A stretch of DNA of 61,713 nt from DASWHF01 sp036393295 (GTDB lineage Bacteria; Pseudomonadota; Gammaproteobacteria; Acidiferrobacterales; UBA6901). The stretch lies in NCBI GenBank assembly GCA_036393295.1, contig DASWHF010000068.1:1-61713 (forward strand). The letters are read 5' to 3'. The first letter of the stretch is position 1; every line of letters starts with the position of its first letter. This document shows, in pieces, positions 16,186 through 24,718 of this stretch. Under the pieces are notes generated by a model. The model was not told where the DNA came from, did no database searches, and saw only the letters and a program-made list of their open reading frames with translations. A program made the position numbers and the translations under genes.

Positions 16186-17781
16186 TCAGGTCCAGGGCCG
16201 CTGCTGGAATATCCGGTAGTCCATGTCGGGGAACAGGCTGTCGCGCCGGCTGATCTCGCGCAGGTAATTCTCGTCGAAGTCGTTCCGTCCCAGCATCTCC
16301 GTGCAGCGGTGGAAGCGGTGCAGGTGGGTCTTGAAGCGCTTGGCGGAATATTCGACGGCCGTGCCGGTCTTCATGAGAAACGCCCAGTCGCTGGCCTGGG
16401 CGAGCAGCAGCTCGCGCGCCGCCTGGTCCAGGGCCCAGCGCTGCATGCCGCGCGCATCCGGATGGTGCCGCACCAGCCCGGCCATGATCTCGGCGGCGTC
16501 GTGCAGGTAGGGGTACATCCAGTCGTTGCTGCCGTTCAGCCAGACTTCATGGAAACCGCCCGCGCCCCAGCTGCACTCGGGCGGCTGGCCGATGTCGGGT
16601 GCGCCGTAGCGGTCGAGATATTCCAGCGGCGTGATGGTCTTCACCTCGTCCTGGTCGCAGGCGATCTTGCGCAGCAGAAAATCGATCCACTGCGGCCCTT
16701 CGAACCACCAGTGCCCGAACAGCTCGGCATCATACGGCGCGACCACGATCGGCGGCGCGTCGCAGGCGTCGCGCAGCCACCCGACCTGCTTCTGGCGGTT
16801 GAACATGAAATTCCCGGCATGCGCCGCGGCCTGCTCGCGCGCCCAGCCGGGATGATAGGGCTCCTTCCAGTCGCCCTGCCCGGTGATGCGGTGATATTTC
16901 AATCCGGTGAAGCCGCGGATGCCGGCGTGCAGCAGCGGGCGGATATGCGGCGCATCCACGTCGAAGCCGGCGTCGCGGTAGAACTCGCGGTACACCGGGT
17001 CGCCGGGATAGCCCTCGATCGCCGACCACACCTGTTTGGACGATTCGTAGTCGCGGCCGAAGGCCGCCGGCCCGCCCGGCGTGCGCAGCGGACGATGCAC
17101 GCCGTAACGCGGGGCCGGCTCGGCGCCGAGCACGCCGTGCGAATCGAGGAAGAAATGGTCGATGCCGAACTCGGCGAGAATCGCGTCGAGGCCCGGCGCG
17201 TAGGCGCACTCCGGCAGCCAGATGCCGCGCGGCCGGCGGCCGAGGATGCGCTCGTGGGTGCGCACCGCCATGGCGAGCTGGGCGTAGACGCTCTCCGGCT
17301 GCGTCGCGAGCAGCGGCAGGTAGCCGTGGGTCGCGCCGCAGGTGAGGATCTCCAGGTGCCCGGCGTCCTGCAGGCGGCGGAAGGCGCTTGCGATGTCCAG
17401 GCGGTCGTGCTCGAAGAAGCGCCGGCGCAGGTGGTCATAGCGCCCGCGGTAGAACTCGACCACCGGCCCGAAATGGCCGTCGCCGCGGGTGCGTGCCGCT
17501 TCGCCGTCGAGCGCCGCGAGCCGCGCGTCGAGATAATCGAGGTAGCGCTGGGAAAGCAGCGGGTCGGTCATCATCGACAGCAGCGTCGGCGACAGCGACA
17601 GCGTGACGCGGAACGGGATGGCGTCGCGCGCCAGTCCCTCGAAGACGTCGAGCAGCGGCAGATAGGTCTCGGTCAGGCCCTCGAAGTACCAGTCCTCCTC
17701 GAGGAAGCGCGCATGCTCCGGATGCCGCACGAACGGCAGGTGGGCATGCAGCACCAGCGCCAGATAGCCTTTCGGTTCCAA
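16186..17781 (-). CDS. GH57 1,4-alpha-glucan branching enzyme (DUF1957 type), TTG start
   Basis: Predicted to form alpha-1,6 branches in glycogen, replacing a GH13 GlgB. The 531-residue protein has HAHLPFVRH at the N-terminus, WLPECAY with the nucleophile Glu at 191, and VAPYDAELFGHWW with the acid/base Asp at 351, almost the same positions as in the archaeal GH57 branching enzyme (E183/D354). The C-terminal helical region (from about 420) is of the DUF1957 type. The TTG at 17781 is inferred because there is no earlier ATG after the upstream gene's stop and conserved sequence begins at residue 7. It lies 8 bases after the DUF4912 gene. Confidence 0.88.
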   Translation of the reverse strand: MEPKGYLALVLHAHLPFVRHPEHARFLEEDWYFEGLTETYLPLLDVFEGLARDAIPFRVTLSLSPTLLSMMTDPLLSQRYLDYLDARLAALDGEAARTRGDGHFGPVVEFYRGRYDHLRRRFFEHDRLDIASAFRRLQDAGHLEILTCGATHGYLPLLATQPESVYAQLAMAVRTHERILGRRPRGIWLPECAYAPGLDAILAEFGIDHFFLDSHGVLGAEPAPRYGVHRPLRTPGGPAAFGRDYESSKQVWSAIEGYPGDPVYREFYRDAGFDVDAPHIRPLLHAGIRGFTGLKYHRITGQGDWKEPYHPGWAREQAAAHAGNFMFNRQKQVGWLRDACDAPPIVVAPYDAELFGHWWFEGPQWIDFLLRKIACDQDEVKTITPLEYLDRYGAPDIGQPPECSWGAGGFHEVWLNGSNDWMYPYLHDAAEIMAGLVRHHPDARGMQRWALDQAARELLLAQASDWAFLMKTGTAVEYSAKRFKTHLHRFHRCTEMLGRNDFDENYLREISRRDSLFPDMDYRIFQQRPWT

Positions 17782-17789
17782 AGGCGGCG

Positions 17790-18704
17790 CTAGCGGCTGC
17801 TGATGACGTCGGGCCGGGACAGGAAGGCGCCGCTCGACCCCAGCGGAGTCTCGACGAAGCGGCGGCGGAACAGCGCCGCGCTCAGCCAGAACGCCGGGCC
17901 CGCGTGGCGCAAGGGAAGGCGCGGCAGGCCGCGCTGCATGAGGCTCAGGAACACCCCGTCGCGGTATTCGCCGAGCTGCACCAGGGCATCGCCGGCACCG
18001 AAGTCGGCGTCCAGATGGAAATAGAAGTTGCCCCGCGCCGACGGCAGGGCGACCTCGCTCAATACCTCGGTGAGGCCGCCGACCATGCGGCACAGGCGCA
18101 GCCGCAACGCGGCCGCATCGGCGTCCGCGGGTAGCGACCAGTAGGCGTGGAGGATGCCCGGCTTCTGCGGCAGCAGCATGAGCGTCGGCCCGCGAAGCAT
18201 CGGCAGGCGCTCGATGTCCTCGCCGAGGTCGTCGGCCGGTTCGGTCGCCGCGCTGATCGCGTACTTGGCGCTTTCGGCGTCGCGTGCCGGCGGCTGCCAC
18301 CAGGCGGGCGGCCACGGCGGATTGGCCGCGCCCGCGCCGGCTTCGGCGCGCGCCGCATCCGCGCCGTCAGTGTCCGGCGGTGCCGGCATTGCGGTCCGGG
18401 CGGTCTCGACGCCAGGGGAAATCCGCGCCTTGCCCGCGGGTGCGCTGACCGCCGGACGGTGCCGGGTCGCGGCCCGGCCGCCTGCCGCCTTGGACGGCGC
18501 GCTGCCGGGTTTCGCGGCGCGCGCGGCCGGCTTCGGTTGCGCGGTTTTCTTCACCGCCGGTTTCCTGCCGGCCGCGCCGGCGCGTTGGCGCGGGGATGCA
18601 GTCTTGAGCAGGGCGAGCAGCTGGTCCTTGCGCAGCTTGGCGTAGCCGCTCAAGCCCCGCGACTTGGCCAGCGCGCGCAACTCGTCGATGGTCTTGTTCT
18701 GCAT
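17790..18704 (-). CDS. DUF4912 protein with N-terminal Rho_N/SAP-like domain
   Basis: A 304-residue protein of unknown biochemical role. Residues 1-36 (DELRALAKSRGLSGYAKLRKDQLLALL) form a Rho_N/SAP-like helix-extended-loop-helix. A low-complexity Ala/Pro/Lys-rich linker runs to about 140. A DUF4912 domain follows from about 165 (LMLLPQKPGILHAYWSLP...LDADFGAGDALVQLG). DUF4912 proteins often neighbour GH57 branching enzymes and are thought to bind glucan or act as accessory factors. The gene directly precedes the branching enzyme, so coupling is likely. AAGGAG precedes its ATG. Confidence 0.82.
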   Translation of the reverse strand: MQNKTIDELRALAKSRGLSGYAKLRKDQLLALLKTASPRQRAGAAGRKPAVKKTAQPKPAARAAKPGSAPSKAAGGRAATRHRPAVSAPAGKARISPGVETARTAMPAPPDTDGADAARAEAGAGAANPPWPPAWWQPPARDAESAKYAISAATEPADDLGEDIERLPMLRGPTLMLLPQKPGILHAYWSLPADADAAALRLRLCRMVGGLTEVLSEVALPSARGNFYFHLDADFGAGDALVQLGEYRDGVFLSLMQRGLPRLPLRHAGPAFWLSAALFRRRFVETPLGSSGAFLSRPDVISSR

Positions 18705-18805
18705 GTCGGCTCCTTTCCGGTGCGCCGGCCGGCGTCGCGGGGCGACGGCGGCGCGGCCTCCGCGCGGCCGGCGCGCGGCGGTGGTGTCGTGTTCGCGGTG
18801 ATGTG

Positions 18806-18837
18806 CCTATACTTTCACCGTCGGCACGTCTTGTCAA
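18806..18837 (-). promoter_or_regulatory. Candidate sigma-70 promoter for DUF4912-GH57 genes
   Basis: On the minus strand a consensus TTGACA (18832-18837) is followed by AGTATAGG, with TATAGG at 18806-18811. The spacing is long (20 bp to TATAGG, 18 bp to AGTATA), so only the -35 element is convincing. The remainder of the 301-bp gap 18705-19005 holds no gene that I can support. Confidence 0.4.
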
Positions 18838-19005
18838 AGGGGCGGCGCGCGGGGTCTGGTCAGGCGCGCCGGCGGGAGTATGATGTTGATCTCCGTCAAG
18901 GTTCGACGCGGCGCTTGGCGGGACAATATTGCGTCGTCATCGGTTCGACGATGCCTTCCTTCATTAGTTTTGTTCAGTTTGGCCAGATCTTCAAGGAGGA
19001 GCGGC

Positions 19006-19212
19006 GTGAAACTGCAAAAGCTTCGTGCGATCGCGCAGGAACGGGGCGTAGCGCCCGGCAAGCATGACAAGATCGAGCTGATCCGGATGATCCAGCGCAC
19101 CGAGGGCAACTTCGACTGCTTCGCCACCGCCCGCGACGGGGTGTGCGACCAGACGGGTTGCCTGTGGCGCGAGGACTGCTTCGAACAGGCGCGCAAGCAA
19201 GCCGTGCACTAA
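19006..19212 (+). CDS. Small SAP/Rho_N-like protein with four cysteines
   Basis: A 68-residue protein with GTG start at 19006, decided by a strong AAGGAGGA site at 18993-19000. Residues 1-31 (KLQKLRAIAQERGVAPG...LIRMIQ) look like a SAP/Rho_N helix-loop-helix. The C-terminal half has Cys38, Cys47, Cys52 and Cys58, spacing that could bind zinc or an iron-sulfur cluster. Proteins of this layout occur in several gammaproteobacteria without assigned function. It is just upstream of the class I aldolase and divergent from another Rho_N-domain gene. Confidence 0.8.
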   Translation: MKLQKLRAIAQERGVAPGKHDKIELIRMIQRTEGNFDCFATARDGVCDQTGCLWREDCFEQARKQAVH

Positions 19213-19266
19213 AGCACCGCCCCCGCGGCGGGAAGGCCGGCAGGCCGCCAGGCCGAGGAGGTTGAA

Positions 19267-20319
<1,053 letters not shown>

Positions 20320-20336
20320 CAGGTCGAGGAGATGAC

Positions 20337-20564
20337 ATGTTCCTGAAACACATAACCACCGGCGACCTGGTCGAGATCCTCGACAACGCGGCGCTGTTCG
20401 ATCCCTGCGCCGGCGAGGTGCAGGGGCGCTTCCATGCCGGCGAGGAGATGCCGGAGCCGGCGCCGTTCGCCAAGGCCGATCTGCAGTTCCCGTCCGGCGA
20501 GGCGTTGCCGCGCTGCTGGATCGATCCCGGCTACAAGGAGCGGGCACGCCGCCAGGCATCCTGA
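20337..20564 (+). CDS. Small conserved hypothetical protein
   Basis: A 75-residue acidic protein starting MFLKHITTGDLVEILD, with FHAGEEMPEP in the middle and LPRCWIDPGY near the C-terminus. A GAGGAGATGAC site lies upstream and the gap to fbaB is only 17 bases, so it is probably co-transcribed with the aldolase. I do not recognise a domain with known function. The single cysteine and W/P-rich end are the notable features. Confidence 0.75.
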   Translation: MFLKHITTGDLVEILDNAALFDPCAGEVQGRFHAGEEMPEPAPFAKADLQFPSGEALPRCWIDPGYKERARRQAS

Positions 20565-20598
20565 GCGCACGCCGCGTGCCGTGAGATTGTTCTCGCGC

Positions 20599-20647
20599 TG
20601 CACCCATCCCGGGCACGCGCAAGTCCGCGACTCACCGTAACGGTGCA
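20599..20647 (+). promoter_or_regulatory. Two NtrC-like enhancer sites
   Basis: Site 1 (20599-20615) reads TGCACC-N5-CGGGCA and site 2 (20631-20647) reads CTCACC-N5-GGTGCA. Each matches ten of twelve positions of the NtrC consensus TGCACY-N5-GGTGCA. Their centres are 32 bp apart, three helical turns, the same spacing as the paired NtrC enhancers of enteric glnA. They lie about 97 and 129 bp upstream of the predicted sigma-54 start. Confidence 0.7.
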
Positions 20648-20709
20648 GACGCGCGCGTCGAATCCGAAAATCCCACGCATTTCCCGCGCCCGGCCGGCGT
20701 TGATCGTGC

Positions 20710-20725
20710 TGGCACAATGCTTGCT
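20710..20725 (+). promoter_or_regulatory. Sigma-54 (RpoN) promoter
   Basis: TGGCACAATGCTTGCT has the invariant GG at 20711-20712 and GC at 20723-20724 separated by exactly 10 bp, and matches TGGCAC-N5-TTGC fully. Transcription should start near 20736, giving a leader of about 220 nt before the globin start codon. Confidence 0.88.
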
Positions 20726-20739
20726 GTTCCGTGATCACG

Positions 20740-20797
20740 GCCCGGGCAATTCGCGCCCGGGCGGTTACCGAACCGCGGAGCGCCTGCTCGCTCCGCG
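20740..20797 (+). other. Two strong hairpins in the operon leader
   Basis: Hairpin 1 (20740-20762) pairs GCCCGGGC with itself around a 7-nt loop. Hairpin 2 (20774-20797) pairs CGCGGAGCG with CGCTCCGCG around the loop CCTGCT. They lie at the start of the predicted transcript, upstream of the antiterminator motif. Their loops lack the A1/G4 ANTAR signature, so they may only protect or space the leader. Confidence 0.65.
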
Positions 20798-20843
20798 TTG
20801 AGGGATGGCCCCGCGCGTGACGCGGGCAGTGTCGGACATGATC

Positions 20844-20885
20844 GCGCGATCCAACGGCGGTTCGCGCTTTGGACAAAGGCGTCCA
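20844..20885 (+). promoter_or_regulatory. ANTAR-type two-hairpin antiterminator motif
   Basis: Stem-loop 1 (20844-20867) pairs GCGCGA with TCGCGC, then CC with GG after a U-U mismatch, and displays the hexaloop AACGGC. Two bases later stem-loop 2 (20870-20885) pairs TGGAC with GTCCA around the hexaloop AAAGGC. Both loops have A at position 1 and G at position 4, the recognised signature for ANTAR proteins such as NasR, NasT and EutV. Stem-loop 2 shares bases with the 5' arm of the downstream terminator, so the two structures are mutually exclusive. Confidence 0.82.
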
Positions 20886-20926
20886 TTCGACCGGGTTTCG
20901 CCCGGCGCGGATGGGCGCCTTTTTAT
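20875..20926 (+). terminator. Intrinsic terminator acting as attenuator
   Basis: AAAGGCGTCCAT (20875-20886) pairs over 12 positions, one a G-U, with ATGGGCGCCTTT (20911-20922). The interior contains a second hairpin CCGGG-TTTCG-CCCGG, and the stem runs into a T-tract (20920-20924). It ends about 30 bases before the globin ATG. Because its left arm is part of ANTAR stem-loop 2, it is read as a conditional terminator. Confidence 0.85.
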
Positions 20927-20955
20927 TGCTGACGCCAGCGCAACGGGAGACGACG

Positions 20956-21393
20956 ATGACACCGAAACAGAAGACCCTGGTCCAGTCCAGTTTTGCCCAG
21001 GTGGCGCCGAACGCCGAGCAGGTGGCGGCGCTGTTCTACAACAAGCTGTTCGAGCTCGACCCGAAGCTCCAGCCGCTGTTCAAGGGCGATCTCGAGGAGC
21101 AGGGCCGCAAGCTCATGCGCATGCTCGCCACCGCGGTCAACGGCCTCGACCGGCTGGACGCGCTCGTGCCGGCGGTGCAGGACCTCGGCCGCCGCCATGT
21201 CGCCTACGGCGTTGCGCCCGAGCACTATTCGACCGTCGGCGCGGCGCTGTTGTGGACGCTCGAGCAGGGCCTGGGCGACGCCTTCACGCGCGAGCTGCGC
21301 GACGCCTGGGCCGCGGTCTACGGCGTGTTGGCGCAGGCCATGAAGGACGCGGCCTACGGCGCGGCCCGGCCCGATGTCGGCCTGGCCGGCTGA
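20956..21393 (+). CDS. Single-domain bacterial globin
   Basis: A 145-residue haem globin of the Vitreoscilla/flavohaemoglobin-domain class, with no reductase domain attached. A proximal His lies at about residue 81 (GRRHVAYGV). Tyr28 (LFYNKLF) fits position B10, and Gln49 (EEQG) fits the distal E7 region. Such globins bind O2 or NO and can act in NO dioxygenation if given a reductase. The ATG at 20956 has GGGAGAC upstream; a longer frame from 20869 runs through the attenuator and is rejected. It is the first gene of the sigma-54/ANTAR-controlled operon and overlaps the next gene by 20 bases. Confidence 0.9.
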   Translation: MTPKQKTLVQSSFAQVAPNAEQVAALFYNKLFELDPKLQPLFKGDLEEQGRKLMRMLATAVNGLDRLDALVPAVQDLGRRHVAYGVAPEHYSTVGAALLWTLEQGLGDAFTRELRDAWAAVYGVLAQAMKDAAYGAARPDVGLAG

Positions 21394-23359
21394 GGCGCGC
21401 GCGCCGGAGGCCGCGATCGGCGTCGCGGCGCCGATCGTGATCGTCGGCACCGGTCCGGCCGGCATCCATGCCGCGCAGGAACTGCTCAAACGCGACCCGT
21501 CCTGCCCGCTGGTGCTGTACGGCGACGAGCCCTGGGAGCCGTATCACCGCGTGCGCTTGTCGGCGCTGCTCATGGGCGAGATCGGCTGGCAGGCGCTCGA
21601 CAACCGCCTGCAACCCGCGCCGGGTCATCGCGTGGCGCAGCGCCATCATTGCGCCGTCCTCGCCATCGACCGCGCCGCGCGCACTGTGCGCGACGCCGCC
21701 GGCCGCGTGCAAGCCTACGGCGCGCTGATCCTGGCGGTCGGCTCGCGCCCGCATATTCCCGACATCGTCGGCGTCGACCGGCCCGGGGTGTACACCTTCC
21801 GCGACCTGAGCGACGTGCAGCGCCTGCTGGCGCGGCGCGCGCGCAGCCGGCGCGCCCTGGTGCTCGGCGGCGGACTGCTGGGCCTGGAGGCGGCGCGCGC
21901 GCTGCGCCGCGACCACACCGAGGTCTGCCTGGTGCACCACGCGCCGCGCCTGATGAACCACCAGCTCGACGCGGCCGCGGCCGGGCGCCTGCAGCGCTAC
22001 GTCACGACGCTCGGCATCGAGCTGATCCTGCGCGACAGCATCAAGGAGATCCTGGGCGAGGCGCGCGTGACCGGCGCGCGGCTGCGCGGTGGCGCGACCG
22101 TGGCCTGCGACACCGTGCTGCTCGCGACCGGCATACGCTCGAACACCCAGCTCGCCCTGAACGCCGGCTTGAGCGTCGGGCGCGGCATCCGCGTCGACGA
22201 TGGCCTGCGCAGCTCCGATCCGCATGTCTTTGCGGTCGGGGAATGCGCCGAGCATCGCGGCCGGGTCTACGGCCTGGTCGCGCCCTGCCTCGAGCAGGCC
22301 GCGGTGGCCGCGCACAACGCCCTCGGCGGGGACGCGCGCTACGAAGGCTCGTTGGCGGCCGCCCAGTTGAAGGTGGTGGGACTGCCGATCTTCAGCTTCG
22401 GGCGCGTCGGCGACGAGGAGCCGGCCACCGACCTGCGCAGCGTCACGCATGCCGATCGCGACGGCCGCCGCTATCGCAAGCTGGTCCTGCACCGCAATCG
22501 CCTGTGCGGCGCCATCGCCGTCGGCGGCTGGAGTGACAGCCTGCGCATACAGGAGATGATCCTCGCCAACCGCCGGTTGTGGCCCTGGCAACTGTGGCGG
22601 TTCCGAATCCGCGGCCGGCTCTGGTCCGACGCGGCCCGGAGCGTCGCCGACTGGCCGGCGGGCGCGACGGTCTGCCACTGCGCCGGCGTATCGCGCGGGG
22701 CGCTCAGCCGCGCGCTGGGCGACGGCTGCGGCACGCTCGAGGACTTGAGCGCGCGCACCGGCGCCGGCCGCGTCTGCGGCAGCTGCCGGCCGTTGCTGAA
22801 CCAGTTGCTCGGCGCGCCGGCACTGGTGGCGACGATGCCCGGTCGCCGGGGGCTGCTGGCGGGCGCGCTGCTGGCGCTCCTGCTGGGGGCGCTGTTCCTC
22901 GGCTTGCGCCCGATCGCGGTCGCCGACTCGGTGCAGCGTCCGTTCCATCCCGAATTCCTGTGGACCGACGCAAGCTGGAAGCAGGTGAGCGGCTATACCC
23001 TGCTCGGCGCCACGCTGCTCGGCCTCGGGTTCACGCTGCGCAAACGCTGGCCGCGCTTCCGCTGGGGCGGGGTCAACGCCTGGCGCGTCGCCCATGCCGG
23101 TCTCGGCGCGCTGACGCTGGCGGTGCTGCTCGCGCACACCGGCCTGCGCCTCGGAGAGCGCCTGAACTTCCAGCTCATGACGAGCTTTCTCGCGCTCACC
23201 GCGCTCGGGGCCGTGGCCGGCCTGAGCGTCGCGCTCGAGCGCGTGCCGACGCGTTTCAGCCGGTGGGCGCGGTCGGCCGGCGGCCTGGCGCACGTGGTGC
23301 TGACCTGGCCGCTGCCGGCGCTGATCGGATTTCACATTGTGTCGGTGTACTACTTTTGA
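21374..23359 (+). CDS. NirB-like FAD/NAD(P) oxidoreductase fused to BFD [2Fe-2S] and di-haem-b membrane domain
   Basis: A 661-residue three-part fusion. Residues 20-400 are an FAD-dependent pyridine nucleotide oxidoreductase like the N-half of NirB: FAD loop GTGPAG at 25-30, EPYHRVRLSALL near 55-66, NAD(P) loop GGGLLG at 165-170. Residues 434-471 are a BFD-type [2Fe-2S] domain (CxC at 434/436, CxxC at 468/471). Residues 490-661 hold about five membrane helices. Two of them carry H-x13-H pairs (His574/His588 and His640/His654), the arrangement for two stacked b haems. There are no sirohaem reductase domains. Inferred role: moving electrons between NAD(P)H and the periplasmic side. It overlaps the globin gene, so coupling is likely. 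Confidence 0.85.
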   Translation: MSAWPAEARAPEAAIGVAAPIVIVGTGPAGIHAAQELLKRDPSCPLVLYGDEPWEPYHRVRLSALLMGEIGWQALDNRLQPAPGHRVAQRHHCAVLAIDRAARTVRDAAGRVQAYGALILAVGSRPHIPDIVGVDRPGVYTFRDLSDVQRLLARRARSRRALVLGGGLLGLEAARALRRDHTEVCLVHHAPRLMNHQLDAAAAGRLQRYVTTLGIELILRDSIKEILGEARVTGARLRGGATVACDTVLLATGIRSNTQLALNAGLSVGRGIRVDDGLRSSDPHVFAVGECAEHRGRVYGLVAPCLEQAAVAAHNALGGDARYEGSLAAAQLKVVGLPIFSFGRVGDEEPATDLRSVTHADRDGRRYRKLVLHRNRLCGAIAVGGWSDSLRIQEMILANRRLWPWQLWRFRIRGRLWSDAARSVADWPAGATVCHCAGVSRGALSRALGDGCGTLEDLSARTGAGRVCGSCRPLLNQLLGAPALVATMPGRRGLLAGALLALLLGALFLGLRPIAVADSVQRPFHPEFLWTDASWKQVSGYTLLGATLLGLGFTLRKRWPRFRWGGVNAWRVAHAGLGALTLAVLLAHTGLRLGERLNFQLMTSFLALTALGAVAGLSVALERVPTRFSRWARSAGGLAHVVLTWPLPALIGFHIVSVYYF

Positions 23360-23374
23360 CGATGCCGAGCGGCG

Positions 23375-24718
23375 ATGCCCATGAAGACACCCGCACTCTG
23401 GATCGCCGCGGCGGCGGCCGCCCTCGGCCTCACGGCGGCTCTCTCCATGACCCTGCTCGGCGCGGACCGGCGCCTGTTCGCGCCGGGGGACATGACCGGC
23501 GGTCACTACCAGATCGAGATCGCCTGCGACGCCTGTCATACGCCGTTTCAGGGGGTGAGCCAGGAGGCCTGCGTGCAGTGCCACGGCGCCGGGCTCGAGG
23601 CGGGCAATGACTCGCACCCGCGCAGCAAGTTCGAGGACCCGCGCAATGCCGACCGCGTCGCGCTGCTCGACGCGCGCCGCTGCGTCACCTGTCACGTCGA
23701 GCACCGGCCGGAGCGCACGCGCGCCATGGGAGTGACGCTGGCCGCCGATTTCTGCGTTCACTGCCACGCGGACATCGGCGCGGAGCGACCGTCGCATCGC
23801 GACCTGGGATTCGAGACCTGTGCCGGCGCCGGCTGCCACAACTATCACGACAACACCGCGCTGTACGAGGAGTTTCTGCTCAAGCATCGCGACGCGCCGC
23901 CGCCGGCGGCGACGCCGCGGTTGCCGTTGCGCGCGGCGCCGCCGACCGCCAAGGCGCCGTTGGCGGCCGGCGACCGGGACGGATCGCCACACGCGGCGGC
24001 CGACCCGGGCGTGGTCGACGCCTGGGCGCTGAGCGCGCACGCGCGCGGCGGTGTCAATTGCCGCGATTGTCATCAGCCGGCGGACGCCGCGGGTGCTCGC
24101 GCGGCCTGGCGCGACCGGCCGGGGCCCGCGCAGTGTGCGGCCTGTCACGCTGCCGACGCCGAGGGTTTTCTCGACGGCCGGCACGGGATGCGGCTTCGGC
24201 AGGGGCTCACGCCGATGTCGCCCGGGCAGGCGCGGCGACCGATGCGCGGCGATGCGCATGACCGCGGGCTCGGCTGCACGAGCTGCCACGGCGCCCACGA
24301 TTTCGACCCCCGGCGGGCGGCGGTCGACGGCTGTCTCGGCTGCCATGACGACACGCACAGCCGCGCCTACCGCGAGTCGCCGCACCATGCGCTGTGGCAG
24401 GCGGAGGTCGCGCAGCACGCCCCGGCCGGCAGCGGCGTGTCCTGCGCGAGCTGTCATCTGCCGCGCGAGATTCACCGCGACGCGGGACGCGAGCGCGTGA
24501 CGGTCCAGCACAACCAGAACCGCAACCTGCGGCCGAACGAGAAAATGATCCGCGGCGTGTGCCTCCACTGCCACGGCCTCGCCTTCGCCATCGACGCGCT
24601 CGCCGATCCCGCGCTGATCGCGCGCAATTTCCGCGGCCGGCCGTCCCGGCACATCGAGAGCCTGGACATGGCCGCGCAACGTCTTCATCCATCCGACAAC
24701 CCGAGGAACTCACCATGA
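23375..24718 (+). CDS. Undecahaem cytochrome c, membrane-anchored
   Basis: A 447-residue exported protein with an uncleaved-looking N-terminal hydrophobic segment (residues 7-30). Ten CXXCH motifs begin at residues 51, 66, 103, 127, 229, 254, 301, 320, 357 and 396, and there is one CX4CH (CAGAGCH) at 149, for eleven haems. A Pro/Ala-rich stretch (174-215) divides four-plus-one N-terminal haems from six C-terminal ones. No CXXCK catalytic haem is present, so it is more likely an electron conduit than a nitrite reductase of the NrfA or octahaem kind. A second ATG at 23381 is possible. It overlaps the next gene by ATGA. Confidence 0.87.
   Translation: MPMKTPALWIAAAAAALGLTAALSMTLLGADRRLFAPGDMTGGHYQIEIACDACHTPFQGVSQEACVQCHGAGLEAGNDSHPRSKFEDPRNADRVALLDARRCVTCHVEHRPERTRAMGVTLAADFCVHCHADIGAERPSHRDLGFETCAGAGCHNYHDNTALYEEFLLKHRDAPPPAATPRLPLRAAPPTAKAPLAAGDRDGSPHAAADPGVVDAWALSAHARGGVNCRDCHQPADAAGARAAWRDRPGPAQCAACHAADAEGFLDGRHGMRLRQGLTPMSPGQARRPMRGDAHDRGLGCTSCHGAHDFDPRRAAVDGCLGCHDDTHSRAYRESPHHALWQAEVAQHAPAGSGVSCASCHLPREIHRDAGRERVTVQHNQNRNLRPNEKMIRGVCLHCHGLAFAIDALADPALIARNFRGRPSRHIESLDMAAQRLHPSDNPRNSP

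Noticed and set aside
20875..20926. Terminator read as the simple end of the aldolase operon
   Set aside because: A sigma-54 promoter lies between the aldolase genes and this terminator, and its left arm overlaps an ANTAR hairpin, so an attenuator explains it better.
21284..24688. Very long open frame on the minus strand opposite the haem operon
   Set aside because: It is a by-product of high G+C codon use. It has no conserved motifs and lies opposite four well-supported genes.
23375..24718. Nitrite reductase of the NrfA or octahaem type
   Set aside because: No CXXCK catalytic haem motif and the wrong haem number. An electron-transfer role is more likely.
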